The notes beneath the pieces are model-generated. The model was not told the origin of the DNA. It did no database searches and worked only from the letters and a program-made list of their open reading frames with translations. A program made the translations under genes and the position numbers. Shown here one piece after another: positions 57,410-64,000 of a stretch of DNA of 64,000 nt. This stretch comes from Corynebacterium ciconiae DSM 44920 (GTDB lineage: Bacteria > Actinomycetota > Actinomycetes > Mycobacteriales > Mycobacteriaceae), in NCBI RefSeq assembly GCF_030440575.1, contig NZ_CP047189.1, forward strand, positions 2,480,001 to 2,544,000, written 5' to 3'. Every line of letters begins with the position of its first letter. Positions within the stretch are counted from its first letter, which is position 1.

Positions 57410-57460
57410 GCGCGCCCTTCGCCGCGGCGGCCGAAGGCGGACCCCATCTAGGGACGCGAC

Positions 57461-57511
57461 CCAGCGAGTAGGGTGGCCAAGCGAGTAAGGAGGCCCAGCG
57501 AGTAGGGTGGC
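57461..57511 (+). repeat. Three tandem 17-bp repeats
   Basis: Units CCAGCGAGTAGGGTGGC (57461-57477 and 57495-57511), identical, flank a diverged middle unit CAAGCGAGTAAGGAGGC (57478-57494). They lie in the 173-bp gap before the next membrane-protein gene. Confidence 0.85.
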
Positions 57512-57582
57512 AAAGAAAGAGGCCTCGCATCCATTGGCCTGCCAGAGTCGCAAGCACAGCACGTGCGAAGGGGTGAGACACC

Positions 57583-58110
57583 ATGCCATCCGAACCCGAA
57601 GAGCAACCACGCTCGGCGAGCGAGGACTCCGCGGACACCCCATCGGCCTATGCCAGCCAGCCCGAGGGGCACTATTTTGACCCCACGGTAGATCGAGTTA
57701 CAGCACCCCGCCGCGGCGTTTCCCGCGAGGAATTCGAACGCGATCCCCTGTTGTGGTTCGAGCACAGCCGACGCTCCTCCCGCTGGGCGGTGTGTTATCT
57801 GCTGGCGGTGCCCACCCTCACCATTCTCACCGGCCTGCTGATCGCGCTGCTCTCTCGTTCTCAAGGTGGGCCGATATGCGAAGCTGGGCTCTCCACGTGG
57901 ATCTGCAGCCGCGGCTATGAAATCGCCTTCTCGCTCATCCCCCTCGGGGTGGCGCTGACGGGCACCTTTGGCGCCTTCTGGATTACCTACCGGATCTGGG
58001 CGCGCTATGGGGCGTGGCGGCCCTGGTTAGCCATCATCTGGGTTCTCATCCCCGCATCCTTGGCGTGGATGACGGGCTTCGGCTGGATGTTCGTCAACGG
58101 CCACCACTAG
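57583..58110 (+). CDS. Three-helix membrane protein of unknown function
   Basis: A 175-residue protein. The first 60 residues are hydrophilic and disordered-looking, rich in Ser/Glu/Pro; SREEFERDPLLWFEHSRRSS precedes three membrane helices (about 68-90, 108-135 and 145-168). Two cysteines (in GGPICEAG and TWICSRG) face each other in the first outer loop. I do not recognise the family. Tandem 17-bp repeats lie upstream. Confidence 0.65.
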   Translation: MPSEPEEQPRSASEDSADTPSAYASQPEGHYFDPTVDRVTAPRRGVSREEFERDPLLWFEHSRRSSRWAVCYLLAVPTLTILTGLLIALLSRSQGGPICEAGLSTWICSRGYEIAFSLIPLGVALTGTFGAFWITYRIWARYGAWRPWLAIIWVLIPASLAWMTGFGWMFVNGHH

Positions 58111-58165
58111 CAGCGATGCCTCCCCGCTCGCGGCGGGACCTACTGACGTCGCTTATACCCGGCCG

Positions 58166-59062
58166 CTAGCGGCCACTGGCGGCCACGATCTCTGCGCAAT
58201 CCTTGTCGCCGCAATGCCCCACGGAGCTGGCGCACTCGGGGCACATGAGCGTCTGCTTGCGGCAGGCCTGATTGCCGCAGTTGTGGAAGTCATTGGTCTC
58301 TGACCCGCAGTGAGCGCAGCGCCCCAATTGGGTGAATTCGCCGCCCTCAAACTCCATGTGCATGCGCCGGTCGAAGACATAGAGCGAGCCCTCCCACAGA
58401 CCAGAGTTGCCGTACTTTTCCCCGTACCGAACAATGCCGCCGTCGATTTGGTAGACCTCTTCGAAGCCGCGGTTTTTCATCAGGCTCGAGAGCACCTCGC
58501 AGCGGATACCGCCGGTGCAATAGGACACCACCGGCTTGTCCTTCATCCAGTCATACTTTCCGGAGTCCAGCTCCGCGATGAAGTCGTGGGTGGTGGATAC
58601 ATCGGGAACCACGGCGTTTTTAAACTTGCCGATCTGGGCTTCCATAGCATTGCGGCCGTCGAAGAACACCACCTCTTCGCCACGCTCCTCCACGAGCTTG
58701 TTGACCTCCTCGGGCTTGAGGTGGACCCCGCCGCCGATCACGCCGGACTCATCCACCTTCAGCTCACCGGGGGCGCCGAAGGCAACGATCTCATCGCGCA
58801 CCTTCACCGAGAGCTTCGGAAAATCCTCGGCGCCACCCTCAGACCATTTGAATTCCATGGGCTTGAAATACTCCCGGGTTTTACGGGCGTAGATCTTGCA
58901 GGCGTCCATCCGCCCGCCCACGGTGCCGTTAATTCCGTGCTCGGAGATCAGGATGCGGCCCTTCAGCCCGAGGGATTCACAGAGGTCGCGCTGCCACAGC
59001 ATCACGGCCTTCGGATCGGCGATGGGCTGGAACTTGTAGTAGAGCAGGATCTTCGAGAGCAT
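58166..59062 (-). CDS. trhO: tRNA uridine hydroxylase TrhO (rhodanese domain)
   Basis: A 298-residue UPF0176/TrhO protein. It has an N-terminal ferredoxin-like part ([20 protein letters not shown]), a central rhodanese domain with catalytic cysteine in [10 protein letters not shown], and a C-terminal cysteine-rich metal-binding tail ([20 protein letters not shown]). TrhO hydroxylates U34 of several tRNAs using oxygen, the first step to 5-carboxymethoxyuridine. Normal length and complete motifs. ATG 59062. Confidence 0.9.
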   Translation of the reverse strand: MLSKILLYYKFQPIADPKAVMLWQRDLCESLGLKGRILISEHGINGTVGGRMDACKIYARKTREYFKPMEFKWSEGGAEDFPKLSVKVRDEIVAFGAPGELKVDESGVIGGGVHLKPEEVNKLVEERGEEVVFFDGRNAMEAQIGKFKNAVVPDVSTTHDFIAELDSGKYDWMKDKPVVSYCTGGIRCEVLSSLMKNRGFEEVYQIDGGIVRYGEKYGNSGLWEGSLYVFDRRMHMEFEGGEFTQLGRCAHCGSETNDFHNCGNQACRKQTLMCPECASSVGHCGDKDCAEIVAASGR

Positions 59063-59161
59063 ATACCGATCCTATTCCGCTGCGGCAGCGAGTTCCTAAC
59101 CACCGCAGGGGGCAGCCCAGCAGGCGTTCAGCGACTTAAACGGTGTTCTAGACTGTGGGCT

Positions 59162-59512
59162 ATGGAACCTTTCGATATCAACGCCGGCCGCTTCTACCTG
59201 CGGGCGCTGCACAACCAGACCACCCTCGATGATGGCGCCACCTTGCGCGCCATCACCCCCACCCCGCCGATCCAGTCCAATGATGATGCCGAGGATGGCT
59301 GGATGAGCAACAGCTGCTACAGCTGGGCGGTATGCGAGCAGACCTCCTCGGATCTATTGGCGTTGGTCACCTACGAACCCGCCACTGAGACCGTCACGTC
59401 CTATCCCGCGGGCGATCCGGAGACGGTATGGGATCACAACCGCGAACTCGAGCCCATCACCCTCGGCCAGGCTGCCGCTACAGGCGAAAAGGCGGTGCGG
59501 GCGCACATCTAG
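59162..59512 (+). CDS. Small conserved protein of unknown function
   Basis: A 116-residue acidic protein without membrane segments or known motifs (EPFDINAGRFYLRALHNQTT at its start; WDHNRELEPITLGQAA near the end). ATG 59162 lies exactly 7 nt after -10 TAGACT (59149-59154), so the message is probably leaderless, which supports the gene and this start. It is divergent from trhO. I do not recognise the family. Confidence 0.65.
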   Translation: MEPFDINAGRFYLRALHNQTTLDDGATLRAITPTPPIQSNDDAEDGWMSNSCYSWAVCEQTSSDLLALVTYEPATETVTSYPAGDPETVWDHNRELEPITLGQAAATGEKAVRAHI

Positions 59513-59552
59513 TGCCACCCCCACCGCCTCCTGCGGGGCTATTTACTAGCGC

Positions 59553-61046
59553 TTACTTCCGGAACAGCGACTTCTTCTGATACTCCGGATCGGAGGTCAC
59601 CTGGATATCGAGGTTGCGGAAGAGGGCCTCATCCACTGAGCCGAGAATGGTGGTAGTGTGCACATCCAGTCCGCGCAGATTGTGCAGCTCCTCGAGGGCG
59701 CGGCGGGCGTTGGGATCGTGATCCGCAGACACACTCAGAGCGATGAGTACCTCATCTGTGTGCAGGCGCGGGTTGCTGCTGCCGAGCTGCTCCGTCTTCA
59801 GGGTCTGGATGGGCTTAATGGAGCTGGGCGCCAACAGGTCCACATCCGGCTCGATGCCAGCGAGGTACTTGAGCGCGTTGAGCAGCATGGCCGCCGAGCA
59901 ACCGAGCAGGGCAGAGGTCTTACCGGTGATGATCTCGCCATCGTTGAGCTTCATCGCACTGCCTGGCTGGCCGGTCTCCTGAGCGATGCTGCGTGCCGGC
60001 TCAATGACCGGACGGTCGGTTTCGTGGATACCCTGCTTACCCATGAGCAGCCGGATACGACCGGACTCCAGCGGGGGCTTCTGGTGCTTCTTCTCTTCCA
60101 CCAGCGCCTTGTAGTAGCGGCGGATGATCTCCTGCTTGGCGGCCTCCTGGCACACTTCATCGTCGCTAATGCAATTACCCACCATGTTCACACCCATGTC
60201 GGTGGGGGACTCGTAGGGGGAGTTGCCGGAGATCTTCTCCAACAGGTGCTTGAGAAGGGGGAAGACTTCCACGTCGCGGTTGTAGTTCACGGCTTGGGAG
60301 CCATAGGCAGCCAAGTGGAAGGGGTCGATCATGTTTACATCGTCCAGATCAGCAGTTGCTGCCTCATAGGCGGCATTCACCGGGTGATCCAGCGGGATGT
60401 TCCAGATGGGGAAGGTCTCAAACTTGGCGTAGCCCACATCGATGCCGCGCACGTGCTCGTGGTAGATCTGCGAAAGACAGGTAGCCAGCTTGCCGGAGCC
60501 CGGGCCGGGGGCGGTGACAATGATCAGGTCGCGGCTAGTCTCGGCGTACTCGTTCCGGCCCAGACCGTCCTCGGAGACAATGTGCTCGGTATCGGCGGGG
60601 TAGCCCTCGATCACGAAGTGGCGGGTGACCTTCAAGCCGAGGCGGGTGAGCTTGTCTTGGAAGGCGGTGGCGTGCTTATTGCCGTCCGCGCATTGGGTCA
60701 TTACCACGTTGTCCACGAGGAATCCCCGCTCGCGGAACACATCCACCAGGCGCAGAACATCGTCCTCATAAGAAATGCCAAGGTCGGCGCGCATTTTGCC
60801 GCGCTCGAGGTCCTTGGCGTTGATGCAGACCATGATCTCGACTTCATCCTTGATGTTCTCGAGCATCGCGATCTTGTTGTCCGGGGTGAAGCCGGGCAGC
60901 ACGCGGGAGGCATGCATATCGTCGAAGAGCTTGCCTCCCATCTCCAAGTAGAGACGTCCGCCGAGACTCTCGCGGCGCTCCTTGATGTGCTCGGATTGCA
61001 TCTGAATGTACTTGGAGCGGTCGAAGCCAATGGCGGGTGAAAGCAT
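59553..61046 (-). CDS. DUF1846 family protein
   Basis: A 497-residue protein of normal length for DUF1846: [20 protein letters not shown] at the N terminus, then [20 protein letters not shown] and [20 protein letters not shown]. The GPGSGK stretch looks like a nucleotide-binding loop but is not a canonical P-loop. The family is widely spread in Firmicutes and Actinobacteria with no agreed function. ATG 61046 followed by LSPAIG. Single gene with a divergent AT-rich region behind it. Confidence 0.88.
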   Translation of the reverse strand: MLSPAIGFDRSKYIQMQSEHIKERRESLGGRLYLEMGGKLFDDMHASRVLPGFTPDNKIAMLENIKDEVEIMVCINAKDLERGKMRADLGISYEDDVLRLVDVFRERGFLVDNVVMTQCADGNKHATAFQDKLTRLGLKVTRHFVIEGYPADTEHIVSEDGLGRNEYAETSRDLIIVTAPGPGSGKLATCLSQIYHEHVRGIDVGYAKFETFPIWNIPLDHPVNAAYEAATADLDDVNMIDPFHLAAYGSQAVNYNRDVEVFPLLKHLLEKISGNSPYESPTDMGVNMVGNCISDDEVCQEAAKQEIIRRYYKALVEEKKHQKPPLESGRIRLLMGKQGIHETDRPVIEPARSIAQETGQPGSAMKLNDGEIITGKTSALLGCSAAMLLNALKYLAGIEPDVDLLAPSSIKPIQTLKTEQLGSSNPRLHTDEVLIALSVSADHDPNARRALEELHNLRGLDVHTTTILGSVDEALFRNLDIQVTSDPEYQKKSLFRK

Positions 61047-61255
61047 AGAGCAACCTCACTTGCGATAAGAGCTTAAAGGGGCGACAACTGGCGTAGTGGC
61101 AGCGGTCGGAGTGAGGCTCTGTGGCGGCCTGCGTTCTCACTAACGGCCGCCGCTACGGTTACCCTGAGATACTACCGCCGTTGCGAGAAAATTGCATAAA
61201 ACACCCATAAACGTGCAGGTAGATCGGCTATTTAATTTCTGTTTAGTGATAGATT

Positions 61256-62497
61256 TTAGGCTCGAATATAGGCCTCAAGACGATCCATGGCGGCCTCAAT
61301 ATCATCCGTGTCGCAGGCATAGCTCAGACGGATCCACCGCTGGCCCTGCACGGGGTCAAAATCCACCCCGGGCGCCACGGCCACCCCGGTGGCGTCGAGA
61401 AGCTCGTGGGCGAACCGGAAGGAGTCCGCAGTGATGGACGAGACATCCACATAGCAATAGAAGGCGCCATCCGCCGGTGCGATCCTGCCGAGCCCCATAG
61501 CGGGCAGACGAGTCAGGAGGATCTCACGGTTGCGGGCGTAGCGCTGTACATGCGCGTCGAGTTCCTCGAGGGCGGCGTGGTCAAACGCCTTCACGGCTGC
61601 CTGCTGAGAGAGCGCCGGCGGGCAGACCGTAAAGTTAGCGTGCAGGCGGTCAAGCGGTTCCACCAGCTCCGGTGGAACGATAAGCCAACCGACCCGCCAG
61701 CCAGTCATGGAGAAGTACTTACTCACGCTGCCCACAATGACTGCTCGGTCAGTAAATTCTGCCGCGCTGCGACACTCGGCCCCATAGCTGATGCCGTGGT
61801 AGATCTCATCCGAGATCAGCACCACGCCGTTCTCATCGCACCACTGCGCTAGTCGACGCAACTCCGCCGGATCCATAACCGTGCCGCTGGGATTTGACGG
61901 GGAGGTCACAATCACCGCGCGCGGCCGAGGAGTGCAGGCCTCAAGATCCTCCACCCGCAGCTGAAAGCCATGCTCGGGGTCAGTAACGTCAATCTCCACA
62001 AGCTTCACTCCTAGAGCCTGCAGCACATTGCGATAGGCGGGATAGCCCGGCCGTGCCAGCACCACTTCATCGCCGGCATCGCATACTGCCAGAAACAGGG
62101 AGGTAAAACCTCCCGAGGAGCCGGTGGTGATGAGAATGCGCCTAGGGTCTACCTCCACTCCATAACGGCGGCGATAATAGCCTGCGATCGCCTCCTTCAG
62201 CTCGGGCGTACCGCTGGCGGCCGTGTATCCGAGAATATCCTCCCGCACCGCCGTCTCAGCCTGCGCCACCACCGGACTGGGGGCACCGGTAGAGGGCTGA
62301 CCGACACACAACAGCAGGGCATCACCATGGGTTGACTGGCGCTCAAGCGCACGGCCGAGGATGTCCATGACGATAAAGGGCGCCACCTCACCCCGCTGAG
62401 AACGGTGCACCGGCACACCCGGGACACTTGCCGACGAGGGGGCAGTGGGAGAGCAGGCAGTGGGAGAGGAGCTAGAAGAATGCAAAGGTGCTGGCAT
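61256..62497 (-). CDS. Class I/II aminotransferase
   Basis: A 413-residue PLP enzyme of fold type I. It has the PLP-lysine in SVSKYFSMTGWRVGW (about residue 247), the substrate-binding SPSNPSGTV, and SDEIYHGISYG (aspartate holding the pyridine nitrogen). The first 35 residues are a Ser/Pro-rich extension not typical of the family. It transfers amino groups between amino acids and 2-oxo acids; the substrate is not certain (aspartate- or alanine-type most likely). ATG 62497 lies back-to-back with the DNA glycosylase gene. Confidence 0.87.
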   Translation of the reverse strand: MPAPLHSSSSSPTACSPTAPSSASVPGVPVHRSQRGEVAPFIVMDILGRALERQSTHGDALLLCVGQPSTGAPSPVVAQAETAVREDILGYTAASGTPELKEAIAGYYRRRYGVEVDPRRILITTGSSGGFTSLFLAVCDAGDEVVLARPGYPAYRNVLQALGVKLVEIDVTDPEHGFQLRVEDLEACTPRPRAVIVTSPSNPSGTVMDPAELRRLAQWCDENGVVLISDEIYHGISYGAECRSAAEFTDRAVIVGSVSKYFSMTGWRVGWLIVPPELVEPLDRLHANFTVCPPALSQQAAVKAFDHAALEELDAHVQRYARNREILLTRLPAMGLGRIAPADGAFYCYVDVSSITADSFRFAHELLDATGVAVAPGVDFDPVQGQRWIRLSYACDTDDIEAAMDRLEAYIRA

Positions 62498-62597
62498 AAC
62501 CTTTAGTATGACCCACGATGTCCTCGACAGCGGGAAGTACCCGAGGATAGCTGGGGGTATCGCCCCGCCCGTGCGCTGCGGCCTACACTTGGACACC

Positions 62598-63407
62598 ATG
62601 CCTGAAGGTCATGTGATTCACCGTCTCGCCCGCCAGCTCACTGGGCACTTCGCCGGCCGCGTCGTGCAGGTCAGCTCGCCGCAGGGTCGCTTTGCCGCCG
62701 CCGCGGCGCAGCTCGACGGCCGCCGTATCGATTCCGCCGATGCGTGGGGAAAGCATCTCTTCATTCACTTTGACACTCCTTCGCCGGAATCGATCGTGCA
62801 CATTCATCTGGGGCTGATTGGAAAAGTGACCTTTGAGGCCCCAGCGGAGCAGTGGGGCCAGATTCGGTTGCACATTGCCACTGATGAGATCGCCGCAAAT
62901 CTCCGCGGACCCCAGTGGTGCCGGTTAATCACCGCCGGGGAGCAAGCAGACGCGATTGCAGCACTTGGGGCGGATCCTCTGCGAGAGGAAGCCGATTGGG
63001 CGGAAGTATCCACGCGAGTAGGCCGCTCCAAGCGCAGTATCGCCTCGCTGCTCATGGACCAGAAATACTATGCGGGCGTGGGCAATATTTACCGCGCCGA
63101 GGTGCTGTTTCGGCAGCGGATCAACCCGCTCACGCCGGGCGCAAACCTGCAGCCCGAGCAGCTGAAGGCCATCGCCAAGGATCTTCGCCAGCTCATGCGC
63201 GAGGGGGAGCGGCACGGCTGGATCGATACCGTGTTGCCGGAGCATACTCCGGAGGCGATGCGTCGTCCCGCGCGCGAGGATGCCCATGGCGGAGAGGTCT
63301 ATGTTTACCGCCGTGCCGGTCAGGAATGCTTGGTGTGTGGACATCCTGTAGCCAGCGGCCCCATGGAGGGTCGCAACCTCTTTTGGTGCCCCTCCTGTCA
63401 GAGCTAA
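62598..63407 (+). CDS. Fpg/Nei-family DNA glycosylase
   Basis: A 269-residue enzyme starting PEGHVIHRLARQLTG; the N-terminal proline and the glutamate after it are the catalytic residues exposed once Met is removed. It has the helix-two-turn-helix (LLMDQKYYAGVGNIYRAEVL) and a C-terminal zinc finger (CLVCGHP with FWCPSCQ). It excises oxidised bases. The PEGH start favours a Nei (endonuclease VIII)-type enzyme. ATG 62598 lies 8 nt after TACACT, indicating a leaderless message; upstream codons are ignored. Confidence 0.93.
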   Translation: MPEGHVIHRLARQLTGHFAGRVVQVSSPQGRFAAAAAQLDGRRIDSADAWGKHLFIHFDTPSPESIVHIHLGLIGKVTFEAPAEQWGQIRLHIATDEIAANLRGPQWCRLITAGEQADAIAALGADPLREEADWAEVSTRVGRSKRSIASLLMDQKYYAGVGNIYRAEVLFRQRINPLTPGANLQPEQLKAIAKDLRQLMREGERHGWIDTVLPEHTPEAMRRPAREDAHGGEVYVYRRAGQECLVCGHPVASGPMEGRNLFWCPSCQS

Positions 63408-63432
63408 GGCCGCATCGCCCGCGACCGTCGCC

Positions 63433-63618
63433 ATGGCGCCTGCTCAATCTCTCCGTCCGCCGCGGAAAGAGGCGGGGGTAACGCAGGTCACCACCCTCAG
63501 TGGCCCCACGCACGAACCGGTGGTCATGCCCCAGATTTCGCTATTCTGGGAGGGGACACGGCTTCACATTCGCGTCACTGAATTCACCATCGAGCCCCAC
63601 AGGGAGGGTGCCACATGA
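63433..63618 (+). CDS. Possible small protein upstream of dhaK
   Basis: A 61-codon frame whose TGA overlaps the dhaK start (ATGA), which would couple their translation. Its sequence (QISLFWEGTRLHIRVTEFTI) resembles no family I know, and no ribosome site precedes its ATG. It may be a non-coding leader instead. Confidence 0.3.
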   Translation: MAPAQSLRPPRKEAGVTQVTTLSGPTHEPVVMPQISLFWEGTRLHIRVTEFTIEPHREGAT

Positions 63619-64000
63619 AGAAGCTGATGAATGACCCCCATGACTACGTCGCCGAGTCCATCGCTGGATTCGCCGCGGCACATTCCGACATGGTGCAGAT
63701 GCACACCGAACCGCTGTTTGTGTCGCGGTCCAATGCCACCCGCAAGGAGCAGGGCAAGGTCGGTCTGATCTCCGGTGGAGGCTCGGGCCATGAGCCCTTG
63801 CATGCGGGCTTTGTGGGCACCGGTATGCTCGACGCCGCTGTTCCTGGTGCGGTGTTTACCTCGCCCACACCCGATCCCATTCAGGCCGCCACAGTGGAGG
63901 CCCACCGCGGGGCGGGGGTGGTGTATTTAGTCAAGAACTACACCGGCGATGTGCTTAACTTCGATACCGCCGCCGAGTTGGCCGAATTCGATGACATCGA
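63615..64000 (+). CDS. dhaK: Dihydroxyacetone kinase subunit DhaK (partial)
   Basis: The first 128 residues are present before the window ends. KKLMNDPHDYVAESIAGFAA and LISGGGSGHEPLHAGFVGTG are the conserved DhaK substrate-site segments (the active-site histidine lies further on). DhaK binds dihydroxyacetone covalently and passes it phosphate from DhaL (ATP or PTS). AGGGAGGG precedes ATG 63615. dhaL should follow outside the window. Confidence 0.93.
   Translation, partial: MKKLMNDPHDYVAESIAGFAAAHSDMVQMHTEPLFVSRSNATRKEQGKVGLISGGGSGHEPLHAGFVGTGMLDAAVPGAVFTSPTPDPIQAATVEAHRGAGVVYLVKNYTGDVLNFDTAAELAEFDDI

Noticed and set aside
57461..57511. CRISPR array
   Set aside because: Units are directly adjacent with no spacers, and no cas gene is present.

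Overview
The window is a chromosomal segment of a high-GC Corynebacterium. Four things support this: the 16S/23S/5S operon, the divergent katA/sigC pair, the run rpsF-ssb-rplI-dnaB next to ponA-like/DUF5318/ino1/MarR genes, and many leaderless promoters (a -10 hexamer TAnnnT 7-8 nt before the start codon). Species cannot be assigned by reading alone. I see no prophage, insertion sequence, CRISPR array or tRNA gene.

Layout. 0-5.7 kb: PucR-type regulator, MHS-family transporter and hotdog thioesterase on +, then a K+ channel and a Pip/YhgE-like membrane protein on -. 5.7-11.9 kb: complete Mrp cation/proton antiporter operon with mrpA and mrpB fused. 12.0-13.4 kb: DUF222/HNH (13E12-type) gene. 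13.5-17.9 kb: GntP permease, TetR regulator, mmsB and mmsA (valine/3-hydroxyisobutyrate catabolism). 18.1-20.4 kb: katA and sigC. 20.4-28.6 kb: a tRNA-guanine transglycosylase homologue lacking its zinc cysteines, an MMPL transporter, an RluA pseudouridine synthase and a MacB-type ABC system. 28.6-34.7 kb: secreted protein and rRNA operon. 35.3-37.7 kb: YtrA-type regulator/ABC operon. 38-45 kb: NYN-domain protein, PspA, thioredoxin, copper chaperone and P-type ATPase with a CsoR-like box, FCD regulator. 45.1-49 kb: dnaB, rplI, ssb, rpsF. 49-64 kb: second GntP permease, class A PBP, DUF5318, ino1, MarR, Usp, SDR, TrhO, DUF1846, aminotransferase, Nei/Fpg glycosylase and the start of dhaK.

Three patterns are not explained by the genes. 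(1) The octamer CACTACTG/CAGTAGTG occurs 26 times between 3148 and 14768, and I found none elsewhere in the window; about 0.35 would be expected there by chance. It is encoded in two reading frames with rare codons and is absent from the HNH gene inside the cluster. (2) The 12-mer GCTTATCGACGC occurs nine times exactly, plus three copies with GTC in place of ATC, and prefers gene ends and intergenic gaps; about 0.01 exact copies would be expected. (3) Seven TTRTNCACA DnaA-box-like nonamers lie within 361 bp around an AT-rich stretch between dnaB and rplI, with no dnaA or dnaN beside them. All counts were made by eye and expectations assume equal base frequencies.
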